DNA of 47,500 nt. Origin: Leishmania martiniquensis (taxonomy: Eukaryota; Euglenozoa; Kinetoplastea; Trypanosomatida; Trypanosomatidae). The notes under the pieces are model-generated. The model was given only the letters and a program-made list of their open reading frames with translations. It ran no database searches and had not been told where the DNA came from. Location of the stretch: NCBI RefSeq assembly GCF_017916325.1, contig NC_090153.1, positions 655,001 to 702,500 on the forward strand. The letters run 5' to 3'. Made by a program: the position numbers and the translations under genes. Of the stretch, positions 9,419-18,671 are shown one piece after another (position 1 is the stretch's first letter; each line of letters starts with the position of its first letter).

Positions 9419-11095
9419 ATGTTCCCGGTGGACCCTGACCTTGAGCCGTCGCTCTCAGACCCGCTGTTTATGTTGCGACTGTACAAGCGAGTTGCGTACG
9501 GTCTTGCGCCGCGTCCGCGCCGAGACGGCGCCAGGGCTTTTTTGCCGTCGTTCCTCTCGATAGACGGCCTCTATGTCGAGTCGAAGAATGCGGTTGTGAA
9601 CGCGGCGGCGCTGCCCAGTGCTGTGGAGCCGATCTTTCCGACGTCTTTGCTAACGCGCAAGGAGGTGCGCCTTCTTCTTTGTGTTCTACCGCTGGAGGAA
9701 GAGGAGGACACGGTGGAGAGCGCATGGGATGAGGGCACCGTTGGGGCGACACACAGGAACAGGCGAAGCTCTAGCTCCCGGGGAATCCGACCTGGCAGCG
9801 TCATGCGGGCGTTGCGGGACATCGTTCCGTTTCGAACGTGGCAGGTTTGGCAGACGGTGAGCGCTGTACGGCGCATGGTACAAGAGAGCCCCGTCATGAC
9901 CCCGTTTGAAGAGCACCTCGTGGACGTGCTGAATTGGCGTGCCAACCCCCGTCGCCAAGCAACGGAGGCGGCACCGCCCCCGTTAGAGCGCCGGGAAGCC
10001 CTGGCGTTTATGGAGGATCCCGGCGCACTGAGCAGCTCCGAATCACACGTGCTGCTGAACTACTGTGCCAGCGAGGACGGTGCGACCGCTGGCTTGTACC
10101 TGGGCTTCGAGGCGCACCTGTTGCACCAGCTACTGTTTAGTGAAGTGATTCCTGCCGTCGCCGAGTATCCCCTGCTAATGGGGCGCTTCGCAGAAGCCAC
10201 ACTAGAGATTGGAGACAGAGAGGGCTGCCACACCGGGACGCTTGCTCTCCAGTGCAGCCTCGAGTCGCTGGAGCTTCGATACCCGGAGCACGGCCAGCAG
10301 ATACCGCCGGATTTAGATTTGGGGCAACTAGTGCAGGCGGAGCTGACGCCGCGACACTTCTTTTCTGTGTGCACCGCTCTGCGTACCGGCTTCCAACAGG
10401 AGGAGTCCGACCAGCTCTACTACTACCTGAAAAAGGACCGCGATACGGAGGACGGCGTGCTCGTGGCAGATCTGCTGGCTGCGTACCGGCAGTACTTTCC
10501 CTCCGTCAGGGTCTCGATGATGCAGCTGGTGCAGGCGGCCGTGACGCAATGGATGCGGCGCAACGCCAAGGATGCGCCGGCATTTGTGCAGCTTTACTCC
10601 GCCTTGCGAGAGTGGGGTACTGCGCGCGTGCCAATCAAGGTATTCATCGGAGCTCTGCGCGCTGCTGGGGTGCCGGACGGCGTATCGGGCGTCTTGGATG
10701 TCGAGCTCGAGTGGTTGCGGCTGAAGGCTCCAACCCGCGTCGACTTACTCTTGATGCTGTGCACCCCCGTCCCCCCCTCGCGCGCCGCTGTTACTCGAAA
10801 GCTGTTTGAACGACTCGACGAGAACCGGTCCGAGACTGTTACATGCGCTGCGATTCTGCGGTGCTTCAATCCAGAGCTCATCGACGGCAACGCCGTGCGC
10901 CGACAAGGCGCGTTGTGGAAGAAGGCGCTGGAAGAGTACGTGGCGGAGTTGGGGGAGGGGGAGCTCGACTACGATGTCTTCGCATACTTTTGGTATATGG
11001 TCTCTGCCGGCGTTGAGGACGACCCAACGTTCACGCTCGCTCTCTGGAAGGCGTTTGGCCTTTCCGATGACGGAAAGCGGCCGAGACGCTCCTAA
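9419..11095 (+). CDS. EF-hand-like protein of unknown function
   Basis: The product is 558 aa from ATG 9419; starting at 9125 would add 98 residues of low-complexity, leader-like sequence. The C-terminal half carries two degenerate EF-hand loops. One is at about residue 338, DRDTEDGVLVAD, with Asp instead of Glu at position 12. The other begins at D467 with D, N and S at loop positions 1, 3 and 5 but Ala at position 12, so calcium binding there is doubtful. The arrangement of repeated helical pairs resembles the long calmodulin-like or parvulin-free EF-hand proteins common in flagellated protists. The N-terminal half (about 1-250) has no recognised domain and includes an acidic run and a Ser/Arg patch. 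No signal peptide or membrane segment is evident. Role unknown; a structural or regulatory role is only a guess. Confidence 0.7.
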   Translation: MFPVDPDLEPSLSDPLFMLRLYKRVAYGLAPRPRRDGARAFLPSFLSIDGLYVESKNAVVNAAALPSAVEPIFPTSLLTRKEVRLLLCVLPLEEEEDTVESAWDEGTVGATHRNRRSSSSRGIRPGSVMRALRDIVPFRTWQVWQTVSAVRRMVQESPVMTPFEEHLVDVLNWRANPRRQATEAAPPPLERREALAFMEDPGALSSSESHVLLNYCASEDGATAGLYLGFEAHLLHQLLFSEVIPAVAEYPLLMGRFAEATLEIGDREGCHTGTLALQCSLESLELRYPEHGQQIPPDLDLGQLVQAELTPRHFFSVCTALRTGFQQEESDQLYYYLKKDRDTEDGVLVADLLAAYRQYFPSVRVSMMQLVQAAVTQWMRRNAKDAPAFVQLYSALREWGTARVPIKVFIGALRAAGVPDGVSGVLDVELEWLRLKAPTRVDLLLMLCTPVPPSRAAVTRKLFERLDENRSETVTCAAILRCFNPELIDGNAVRRQGALWKKALEEYVAELGEGELDYDVFAYFWYMVSAGVEDDPTFTLALWKAFGLSDDGKRPRRS

Positions 11096-11759
11096 TGGCG
11101 CCGCACAAAGCCGAAGAGAAGGGATGTGTAACTAAAGATATGTGTGTGTGTGTGTGCGTGTGCCTCTGCTGCGGCGCCATGCCGTACAGGGAAGGAAATG
11201 CCCTGGTGCCCCGGCTGCGAGCACGCCCGCGTGTCCATGAACAGTGCAGCACCGCCCTCTTTGTGCCCGAGAAAGGTTTCTGAATTGACTGCCTTGACGT
11301 CTAAACGCCAATGAGCGGGTGCGCAGGCGCGAGTTCCTAGGCCTTGTACACGCTGCGTTCCTCGCCACCGCCGAGGGTGGTGTCTTGCCACCCTGAGGTC
11401 TTCTCGCCTCCTCCCTGCCTTTCTCTCTTTCCTGTCACGGTCAGCCTCTTCTCATGGCCCTCCTCAGGCGCCGCACAGTGGAACGCGAGCCTGAAAACCT
11501 TTCTGCCACCAGCGGAGGGCCGTACGGCGCCACAAGCGACAATGCTCATAGCAGGGACGATCCGATGGCCGTGAAGGGTGGCAGACGGCGAGAGACGGGA
11601 CGAAGGCCGGCACCGCTCGCTCATGCAAAACTTCGCTGTGTGCCATGTGCCGCCTCCTCTTTCTCGGCGCGCGCTCATATCCTCACCTGCCGCAGCTTTT
11701 TTTTTCGCGCTTGTGACTTGGCCCAACCCCGAGCAACGGGGGTCGCCTCCTTGCGCAGT
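11096..11759 (+). other. Probable 3' UTR/spacer after the EF-hand-like gene
   Basis: No gene is seen. A TG-rich simple repeat lies at about 11140-11162, pyrimidine tracts at 11400-11440, and a T9 run at about 11697-11705. The stretch ends at the sharp left edge of the second SIDER-like copy. Confidence 0.45.
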
Positions 11760-12203
11760 ATCTCAGGGGCTCAGCACCCCACTCTGCGCGAGGAGGCCAT
11801 ACAGCCCCCCCTCTGTCCCCTGCCCATGCCATGCCGCCTGTGGTGTGGGCAAGGCCAAGTGCATGCGTCGTTGGGAAGGCAAGAGCGATGCATGACCATG
11901 GATGTCAGCGTCCATGTTCTGGACGACGTGGCGTCGGCGCGACGCGCGACGGCGAAGTCACCTGCCCCATGCATGTAATGGGCAGCTTGTCGGCTCGAAC
12001 GCATCTCGCCTGGCCCTCACACTGCTTACTGGTGCGCGTGTGTGTGTGGAGCGGAGGCGAAGGCGTGCGATGTATGGCTGAGTGAATGCGTTCAAGAGAA
12101 AAAAGCGCAAGAGGAATGCTCTGTTGGAATGGGGGGTGGGGCAGCCGCGCGAGGCTCACTCACCGTTGGCGTTGCCGACTTACATCTCGCCAGTCGCTGT
12201 ACG
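11760..12203 (+). repeat. SIDER2-like interspersed repeat, copy 2 (identical to 245-688)
   Basis: This is the second copy of the 444-bp direct repeat, offset by exactly 11,515 bp with no indel. It lies in the presumed 3' UTR of the EF-hand-like gene, the typical place for SIDER2 elements, which are associated with lowered mRNA stability. Two copies without any visible difference are unusual for a family named for being degenerate; recent duplication, gene conversion or a misassembly could explain it. Confidence 0.7.
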
Positions 12204-12801
12204 GCTCACGCCTTCCGAGTCGTGCTAAAGAGAACATAGGAAGGGAGAAGCCGATGCTTAGCCAAGTGCGCGCGTGCTTCAGTGTTTTTTTTTTGTTCTC
12301 CTTCACTGCATCGCTATCATAAGCCTGCCGCTGTCCTTCCGCTTTGCTTGTGGCCGACACTACGGCGGCCTCTCACGGACATATTTTGTGGCAGCCACAC
12401 CCGCCCACGCATTGTGCTCTTTACGACGCTGGCAGGCTGTCGCTGCGTTCCTGTCCCCGCTTAGTCGTATGCCAGCTCTCGTTACTGTTTACCTTAGTGA
12501 ACTGCTTTGTGTTTAGTTGCTTACCGCACCTGCGTTCCCCACAGGGCCGGGGCGCAAGAGCTTCGTGGCCTTGCCTCTCCTGGCCGATTCGCGGGCGAGG
12601 CAGAGCTCAGGCGAGCAGCGCTAGGAAGGCTGAGGCAGTGGCCGTTGCTTTCCTTCATCAGAGATTCTGGCTGCGTTCTGCAGCGTTGGCGCGCTGAAAC
12701 GTCGCCTATACCGGTACCTTTCCACTTCCAACACCGTTGACGCTCTGTGCCAGCTGCCTTTTCGATTGCGGCCACCGGCATCGCTGCTCACTGTGGCCAG
12801 T
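12204..12801 (+). other. Intergenic region and ATG-free leader of the RING gene
   Basis: No gene is seen. A T9 run lies at about 12284-12292. AG at 12543-12544 follows a C/T-rich stretch, and from there to 12802 I found no ATG, so it is a plausible splice acceptor with a leader of about 257 nt. Confidence 0.45.
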
Positions 12802-13269
12802 ATGAGTGGGCTGGAGCTCATTGCCCTCGTGCCGCTCGGCATTGCGGGGTGGAAGCTGTTCCAGAAGCTGGGGGATCAGCAGAGCCTTATTCTACAACAC
12901 GAGCTGACTATTAACAGCCAAAGGGAGATGCTAGAGTCAATCGAGAAGTCGGATAAGGGCGGTTCGCTGAGGAGCCCGTTTAGCCTTGCGGTGGTTGCCG
13001 GCACACTGGTCTTCGCGGGGACGGTGACGTACAAAAGTTGGACGCTCACAAGGCCATCCACAGTTCGACCGCCGCCCAACTACGAGCCTACGCAGGCAAC
13101 CTTCGATGCGGAGCAGTGCGTCATTTGCTTAGAAAATTGTAAAGACACCGTTTTTCTGCCTTGCCGACATCTATGCGCATGCTGGAGCTGTGCGAGCCGC
13201 ATCGGGAATAGTGCCTGCCCAACGTGCCGTGCACGGATCGAGGCTATGCAGTTCGTCTACCAGCAGTGA
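12802..13269 (+). CDS. Membrane-anchored RING-finger protein, MUL1-like
   Basis: The 155-aa protein has a hydrophobic N-terminus (about residues 3-18), a second hydrophobic segment at about 60-77, and a C-terminal RING. The metal ligands are C106, C109, C121, H123, C127, C130, C139 and C142; the HLCACWSC spacing is the same as in the C-terminal RINGs of MUL1 and IAP proteins. Such proteins are E3 ubiquitin ligases; MUL1 sits in the mitochondrial outer membrane with the RING facing the cytosol. The short two-helix layout fits a mini-MUL1 without the large intermembrane domain, so mitochondrial location is inference only. The start is the first ATG after the predicted acceptor. An upstream in-frame TTG at 12766 is ignored. 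Confidence 0.85.
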   Translation: MSGLELIALVPLGIAGWKLFQKLGDQQSLILQHELTINSQREMLESIEKSDKGGSLRSPFSLAVVAGTLVFAGTVTYKSWTLTRPSTVRPPPNYEPTQATFDAEQCVICLENCKDTVFLPCRHLCACWSCASRIGNSACPTCRARIEAMQFVYQQ

Positions 13270-13522
13270 GGGGAGCAGTGCTCTCGCAAGTTGCCGGCCA
13301 GCCATCTCTTACAAACTCGCACACGTGACAGCAGCGGCTGTTTGTCTCTCCCCCCTCCCCCTCCCTCCTCTCTCCTCTCTCTCTTTCGCTGCGGTGTTGT
13401 CTTGGTTTCTTAAGCTGCTTCAGTGCCTGGTGCTTTGTGTACGTTATATTTTGAACCTCGTGGCGCTTCACTCGTGCCGGGCTTGTGCGCGTTTTCGTAG
13501 GTCTCTCTCTCGCTCTGTGAGC
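13270..13522 (+). other. Pyrimidine-rich spacer after the RING gene
   Basis: Very strong pyrimidine tract at about 13348-13388, followed by further AGs up to about 13500. This is the kind of signal expected before a gene, yet only a 47-codon frame (13523-13666) starts downstream, which is one reason to suspect a decayed gene here. Confidence 0.5.
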
Positions 13523-15263
13523 ATGTCCCTCTCCATAGAGGAAGAGGCTGCGGCCGCTGCTAGTGCTGCTTTTGGGTGGCCGTCGCCGTGCGACACCCGA
13601 CGCCATCTTGCCGCTATATATGTGTCTCCACCTTCCTATCCAGTCTCTCAATCCTGTGGCGGATGACACAAAAGCAATGCTTGTCGCCGTGCCGCTTCAT
13701 CTCTCGTGCTTTGGCTCTGCTGATTGCAGCAGGGCTCGCGAAGCGAGGGGGAGGGGAGCGCGGACGGCAGGGAGGCGAAACGTCCGGCTTGGCTTGTGTC
13801 TTTGTTGCTAGCAAACCACGTAGGAGGTTGGCGCCCGCTCCACTCAGGGGCGAAGAAGGGTGCTCTGCTTCGCGTGACCTGCTGCTTCGCCTCTCTTTTA
13901 CCTTCTGTTTCGCCACCCTCTCCGCGTCTCTTATCCGTTGTTCCTGGTCGCTATCTGCTGCACTGTCACCATTCATTTTGCTATACTGTGGTGGCTGGCG
14001 TGGCCCCCCTCTAAGCCTATCACGGCCTGTTACTGTTGGCTTCGGCCCTACCCCCTTTCGGCCAGCGCTCTTCGACTCATGGCCGAGAGACACCTCTCCG
14101 CTTGCAGATTATCAGCTGCTCAGATCACTACTCTGCAGGAAGAAGCGGACCAATCCTCTACTCCTGTCAGTGCTGATCCACTCCTCTAGTGCTGAAGGCA
14201 CCGGGAGCTTACGACGTGGGGGGGGCAGGGTGCTGCGCCGCTGTTGATGCCGGCGGCGAGGCCCTTCGTGTGATGTTGCGTTGAAGTGGCCTGCGCTGCG
14301 TATGTGTGTGGCGAGAGTCAGAGACGGAAACCTTCCTCGGATGACAGAGCTGGCACATTTCCCTAACGATTGCCTGCGCTTGTTTTGCACCAGGCGATGT
14401 GCGTGCCACCGATGTGGGCTCGGTCGAGCTTGTGCGTTTTACGGCAGCGCATAGCACGTGTACGGCAAACGAGGAAGAATGGGACTCCGCTATCGCGCAG
14501 TTGGGTTCGCTCGCGGATCTATACACGAGCTTCGCCATGGATGAGGAAGAATCGTGTGCATGGCGCAAAAAGAAGGCAGGTAATGCTCACTGGAGATGTG
14601 GCATGCGAGGGTATATGTGCCAACGACCTGTAGGTGTGACGCAGCACACCGGACCGAACACAATCGTACGCTACGGCCTGTGCTTTGCAGAATGCTTTGT
14701 GCAAGCCTTCATCACTGCATCTCTTTCGCGCGCTCTCTCGTTGTGCGCCTTCTCGGCCTCCTTCGAGTGCGAAAACGCGTCGTATTCGTCAAGGACAGCC
14801 TCCCTGCCTTTATTCAGCCTGTGCACGTCTGCCCCACGTCAGCAGCAGCTGCAGACGTATGGCAGCGGCCCGTTTGCCCTCGCGCCATACAAACCAAATA
14901 GCGAACCGAGAAGAGCATTGACGGAACAGCGGCAGGCCACGGACTCTCAAGCGGGTGCGGCTTTCCTATCCGAGAGCAGAGCAGTCCGACCCGGTACAAG
15001 GACACCTGGGAAGGATGGCGCCCTTTCCTCCCTCGTTCACTGCCGAGAGAAGACGCATCAGCGATGCATCGCTGGGGGGGGGCTCATATGCGCCGTTACG
15101 AGTGGCTTCTGGTCGCCATCGCATAGTATGGCGCTCCCGGCGTCAACTTCGAGTGCGGGACGAATCTGTCGCGTACGATGAGGCGCCTGTCGCTACGCGT
15201 TGCCGTACGCAAGCCAGTAACGACGGCTTGCCGTTTAGTGCCAGTAAGAGGCAAAGGCCATGA
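13523..15263 (+). pseudogene. Candidate decayed protein gene in several frames
   Basis: Between the RING gene and the nucleoside hydrolase lie several coding-looking pieces in different frames. They are 13523-13666 (starts MSLSIEEEAAAAASAAFGW, 47 aa), 14079-14189 (starts MAERHLSACRLSAAQITT, 36 aa), about 14342-14580 (two frames, including an acidic stretch with EEEWDSAIAQLGSLADLY), about 14770-14900, and about 14955-15263, which ends in a stop. Amino-acid composition in these pieces is balanced and acidic/basic like a normal kinetoplastid protein, unlike the Ser/Leu/Pro-rich text of the surrounding spacers. No single frame joins them. I recognise no domain. The alternatives are chance open frames in a GC-rich spacer, or sequence errors in a live gene. 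Comparing with the syntenic interval of another Leishmania would decide. Confidence 0.4.
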
Positions 15264-15493
15264 CCTTCAACAACATACTCCCATCACCGTTTCTGCTCTG
15301 ATTTCCTCAGCTTCCTCTCCTCGCCCTCTGTGTGCGTGTGCATCTCCGGTGGCGGACACGTCGTCGAAAGATAAGACAACAAAACGGACTCTTTCCTGCG
15401 CCTCTCTCTGCCAAACATCTCGCACCTATCGCCCCTCTGACGCCCCTGTGCGCACAGAAGCCACACAAGACAGCTATTCGGTATTTCGGCATC
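15264..15493 (+). promoter_or_regulatory. Leader and predicted splice acceptor of the nucleoside hydrolase
   Basis: A pyrimidine-rich stretch (about 15395-15450) ends with ACAG, AG at 15456-15457, 36 nt before the ATG at 15494. The coding frame is open upstream to 15332, but that extension overlaps the pyrimidine tract and is not family-like. Confidence 0.55.
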
Positions 15494-16453
15494 ATGCCGC
15501 GCAAGATTATCCTCGACTGCGATCCCGGAATCGACGATGCCGTGGCTATCCTCCTCGCTCACGGCAATCCGGAGATTGAGCTGCTGGCCATCACTACGGT
15601 GGTGGGCAATCAGACCCTTGAGAAGGTGACCCGGAATGCGCAGCTGGTGGCTGACCTCGCCGGCATTGTTGGTGTGCCCCTCGCAGCTGGCTGCTGCAAG
15701 CCCCTCGTGCGCAAAGCTCGGACGGCCTCTCAGGTTCACGGCGACAGCGGTCTCGGTAACGTCACCTACCCCGAAGAGTTCAAGACGACAGTCGACAAGC
15801 GCCACGCGGTAAACCTCATCATCGAGCTGATCATGTCACATGACCCCAAGTCGATCACACTTGTGCCCACGGGCGGGCTGACGAACATTGCGGTGGCTGT
15901 CCGTCTCGAACCGCGTATCGTCGACCGTGTAAAAGAGGTTGTTCTGATGGGTGGCGGATACCATATCGGTAATGTATCCGCTGTCGCGGAGTTCAACATC
16001 ATGGCCGACCCGGAGGCGGCACACGTCGTTTTCAACGAGTCCTGGGACGTGACGATGGTGGGACTGGACCTGACATATCAGGCGCTCGCCACGCCAGAGA
16101 TCTTGCGTAGGGTGAGGGAGGTGGGCACGAAGCCGGCGGCCTTCATGCTGCAGATCTTGAAATTCTACAACAAGGTGTATCGGAAGCAGCGCAACTCGTA
16201 CGCGACGGTGCACGATCCGTGCGCTGTGGCGTACGTGATCGACCCGACAGTGATGACCACGCAGCGGGTGCCCGTGGACATCGAGCTGAGCGGCGCACTC
16301 ACGACCGGCATGACGGTCGCGGACTTCCGCAACTCGGAGTCAAAGTCTTGCCACACTCAGGTGGCGGTGAAGCTTGACTTCGACAAGTTCTGGGGCCTCG
16401 TGATCGACGCACTCCAGCGCATTGGCGATCCTCTGACATGTATGCCTTCGTAA
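15494..16453 (+). CDS. NSNH: Nonspecific inosine-uridine nucleoside hydrolase
   Basis: This 319-aa enzyme hydrolyses the N-glycosidic bond of purine and pyrimidine ribonucleosides to free base and ribose, the key step of base salvage in these purine-auxotrophic parasites. The N-terminal IU-nucleoside hydrolase signature DCDPGIDDA holds the calcium-binding aspartates D10, D14 and D15. The AEFNIMADPEAA segment supplies the ribose-binding Asn/Glu, and HDPCAVAY near the C-terminus supplies the catalytic-site His and the fourth calcium ligand Asp. Length matches the known Leishmania enzyme (about 314 aa) plus a few C-terminal residues. ATG 15494 begins the protein exactly where family members start. 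No targeting signal is evident; glycosomal or cytosolic location cannot be decided, and the C-terminal MPS is not a convincing PTS1. Confidence 0.95.
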   Translation: MPRKIILDCDPGIDDAVAILLAHGNPEIELLAITTVVGNQTLEKVTRNAQLVADLAGIVGVPLAAGCCKPLVRKARTASQVHGDSGLGNVTYPEEFKTTVDKRHAVNLIIELIMSHDPKSITLVPTGGLTNIAVAVRLEPRIVDRVKEVVLMGGGYHIGNVSAVAEFNIMADPEAAHVVFNESWDVTMVGLDLTYQALATPEILRRVREVGTKPAAFMLQILKFYNKVYRKQRNSYATVHDPCAVAYVIDPTVMTTQRVPVDIELSGALTTGMTVADFRNSESKSCHTQVAVKLDFDKFWGLVIDALQRIGDPLTCMPS

Positions 16454-17025
16454 GCCATCAACCTGAGCAGCGAGGGCCCAGTTCTACAGCTGCCAGAGCA
16501 ACGGCACCCGTGCCTACGACACCGGAGATGCCTTCTCTGCCGGGCCTTATCACGTGGCACTGCCTTTTCTGAGGCCGCGTTGCCCTGCACAAACGCCAGT
16601 TGTTTTCGTTTGTCCTTTTTTTCTGTCGCCGATGCCACGCAGCTGCGTGTTGCGCAGGCGACATGGGGCCAGTGAAGAAGTGTGGTGACGGATCGGATAG
16701 GCAATGACGGAGTCGTTGATAGAGGAGCAGTGACAGCGGTAAGGCTAATACGGCCGTCGAGCCCACTCCGCCCTCACGGCTGTCCCTTCTACAGCCTCCG
16801 CCATCTCCGCTTTTTACGTCAACGCCACACACACGCCTCACTAGCCGCATAACTTACATACTGCCTTCCGTATTTCGGGCCTGCTTGACGCGCCTTCTTT
16901 CCGACCTCATGCCGCGAAAGGGGCACAAAGCGCTATTGGTTCGACGACCTCGCGAACTCCAACAAACGAAATCACTTTTTTTACACGTACGGCCGATCAT
17001 TTATCTCTCAACGAAAACGTCCACA
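16454..17025 (+). other. 3' UTR/spacer after the nucleoside hydrolase
   Basis: No gene is seen. T-rich patches lie at 16597-16625 and 16976-16983. The stretch ends where copy A of the GC-rich element begins. Confidence 0.45.
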
Positions 17026-18671
17026 AATATACATACAACCAACAGCTCACCAGCCTCTCCTGCTCAGCGACGGGGCCCCGGCCGTCGACTTGCGCCATGC
17101 GTAGCTCGCGGGCTCCTCTGCCCCACCCCCTCACCCGCTCCTGCTGTGGATGTGCGCTGCGCGACCGGCGCCAGACGGACTCGGCCGGACTGCGTGCCAC
17201 CATCCACGCGGGCCGCCTCCAGGGTCCGGCGCGGGGACGGAGGGGTGGGAAAGGGGCTCCAAGCGCGTGCCGTGGTCTGCAGGCTCTCCACCGCGCTCCC
17301 GTGCCGCGTGTCGGCAGGGCGTCGACGCTCTCGCAGTGAGCTTCGTTGAGGGGCGCAGGGCGGCCGCCTCGTCGCGACCCTTTGGCGAGCGCGTGGCAGA
17401 GAGAGAGAGAGCGGCGCCCGGGCGGTGTGCAGGGCACCCCGTCAAGACCTGCACCTGATCGCGTGTGCGTTAACGCCGAGCCCGGTGTGTGAGCGCGGCC
17501 TGACGGGCTAGGGCAGCGCTGCCGGGGGCCGCTGCGGTGAGTCAAGCCACGCCCTCGGCCGCGTGCGCCAGCGCCGCCTCTGCGGATCGGTCTCGCCATG
17601 GCCGCGCGGCACGGCGTCCGGTCCGCCTCGTGGAGAGGGTGCGGTCGGGTGCCCGGCACCACTGGCGGCACTGGCTCGTCGCCGTCCTCAAAAAGGGCTG
17701 TGAGCTCCGTCGCGCGGAGTGGTCGCTGACGCACCGCCATGACCGTGCAGTCCTTATGGACGAGGCAGTCGGGCGCCGGCCGGCACCTCCTCGGCCCGCG
17801 GACGCGGAGCCATGCTGACGCATCGCTATCGCAGGCACGCATTGAGTATTCAAAATTGAGCTCATCGCCTAGAGCAGGCTGGGCCCTTGTCAAGTCGGCT
17901 GCTTCCGTGGCCCATATCTTGTGGCGTCATTCGCCGCCCGCCCCCGTAACGTGCGAGCTGTGAGCAACTGTACTTGCTAACTTATCGACAGCCTCCCGCG
18001 CTGCTAGGTCAGTCGCAAGCAAGGTAGAGCGGCGCAACATTCATTAGCCCAGCCGTCACAGCTGGAGTCTCATCCTTTTTAGCAGGAAGGGGGGAGAAGG
18101 GCCATTACACTTCCCTACGTGTGCTTCATTGTGTGAGGGGGGGAGACGACAGCGGTGTGTTTTCTTTTCGATGCCCCCGTAGCTGGGCTGAAAGCCGAGA
18201 AACCTGTAGAGGCCGCGTGCCTGACAGCGCTGTGCGTGTGAGTGTCTGTGGGTCGGGTGTGTAAGTGGGGTGTGGGGAAGGTGAAGTGCAATTCTTGCAC
18301 GGGCCTGAGTTCTCTCTAAGACTCGTTCAGAGGCCTGGAAAACTAACACCGCTCGGTGTTGCTGAGGCTCCGTCGCAGCGGCACCGCACACGGCGCAGTC
18401 GGGGCCCAGGGCCGCGCTCGGCATCACCGCAGCACATCGAGCAAAGAGGGCACACGGGGCGCATGAGGGCAGTCGTCGGATCGTCGGCAGGGCTCACTGC
18501 GGCCTCCTTTGCGCGCCATCGCCGCCGCGTGTCTCTCCTGCGCAGCACATGTGCACGCGCGGCCGCCGACATCAAATAGCCCAAAGCCAGACGGCAGGGC
18601 GCTCTCCAGGAACTGTGGCTTACACCACAACGAGGGTGGGCACTGAGACGCCGGTGATGCCACGCGCGGAG
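17026..18671 (-). repeat. GC-rich dispersed element, copy A (inverted copy)
   Basis: Read on the - strand this copy matches copy C (43468-45096) from end to end: 17043-18671 and 43468-45096 are both 1,629 bp, collinear, with one base difference noticed (copy C position 45082). A further 17 bp at its 3' side (17026-17042 on the + strand) is shared with copy B but not copy C. GC content is clearly above the spacers around it. The longest frame in element sense is about 298 aa, starting near 17893 and running out of the element into flanking sequence before stopping. No reverse transcriptase, transposase, tyrosine-recombinase or zinc-knuckle motif is recognised, no terminal inverted repeats, no poly-A tail and no clear target-site duplication. 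It could be a nonautonomous fragment of a larger mobile element such as the TATE or SLACS families of some Leishmania; that is inference. Confidence 0.8.

Noticed and set aside
8275..9486. 403-codon open frame on the - strand
   Set aside because: It overlaps the BTB-like gene and the leader of the next gene on the opposite strand, and its composition (Arg/Ser/Pro/Ala) is that of a GC-driven antisense frame.
15332..15493. 54-codon N-terminal extension of the nucleoside hydrolase
   Set aside because: It runs through the splice-signal tract, and family members start at the position of ATG 15494.
17026..18671. Calling the element SLACS, TATE or ingi
   Set aside because: No catalytic motif or known terminal sequence could be recognised; naming would be a guess.
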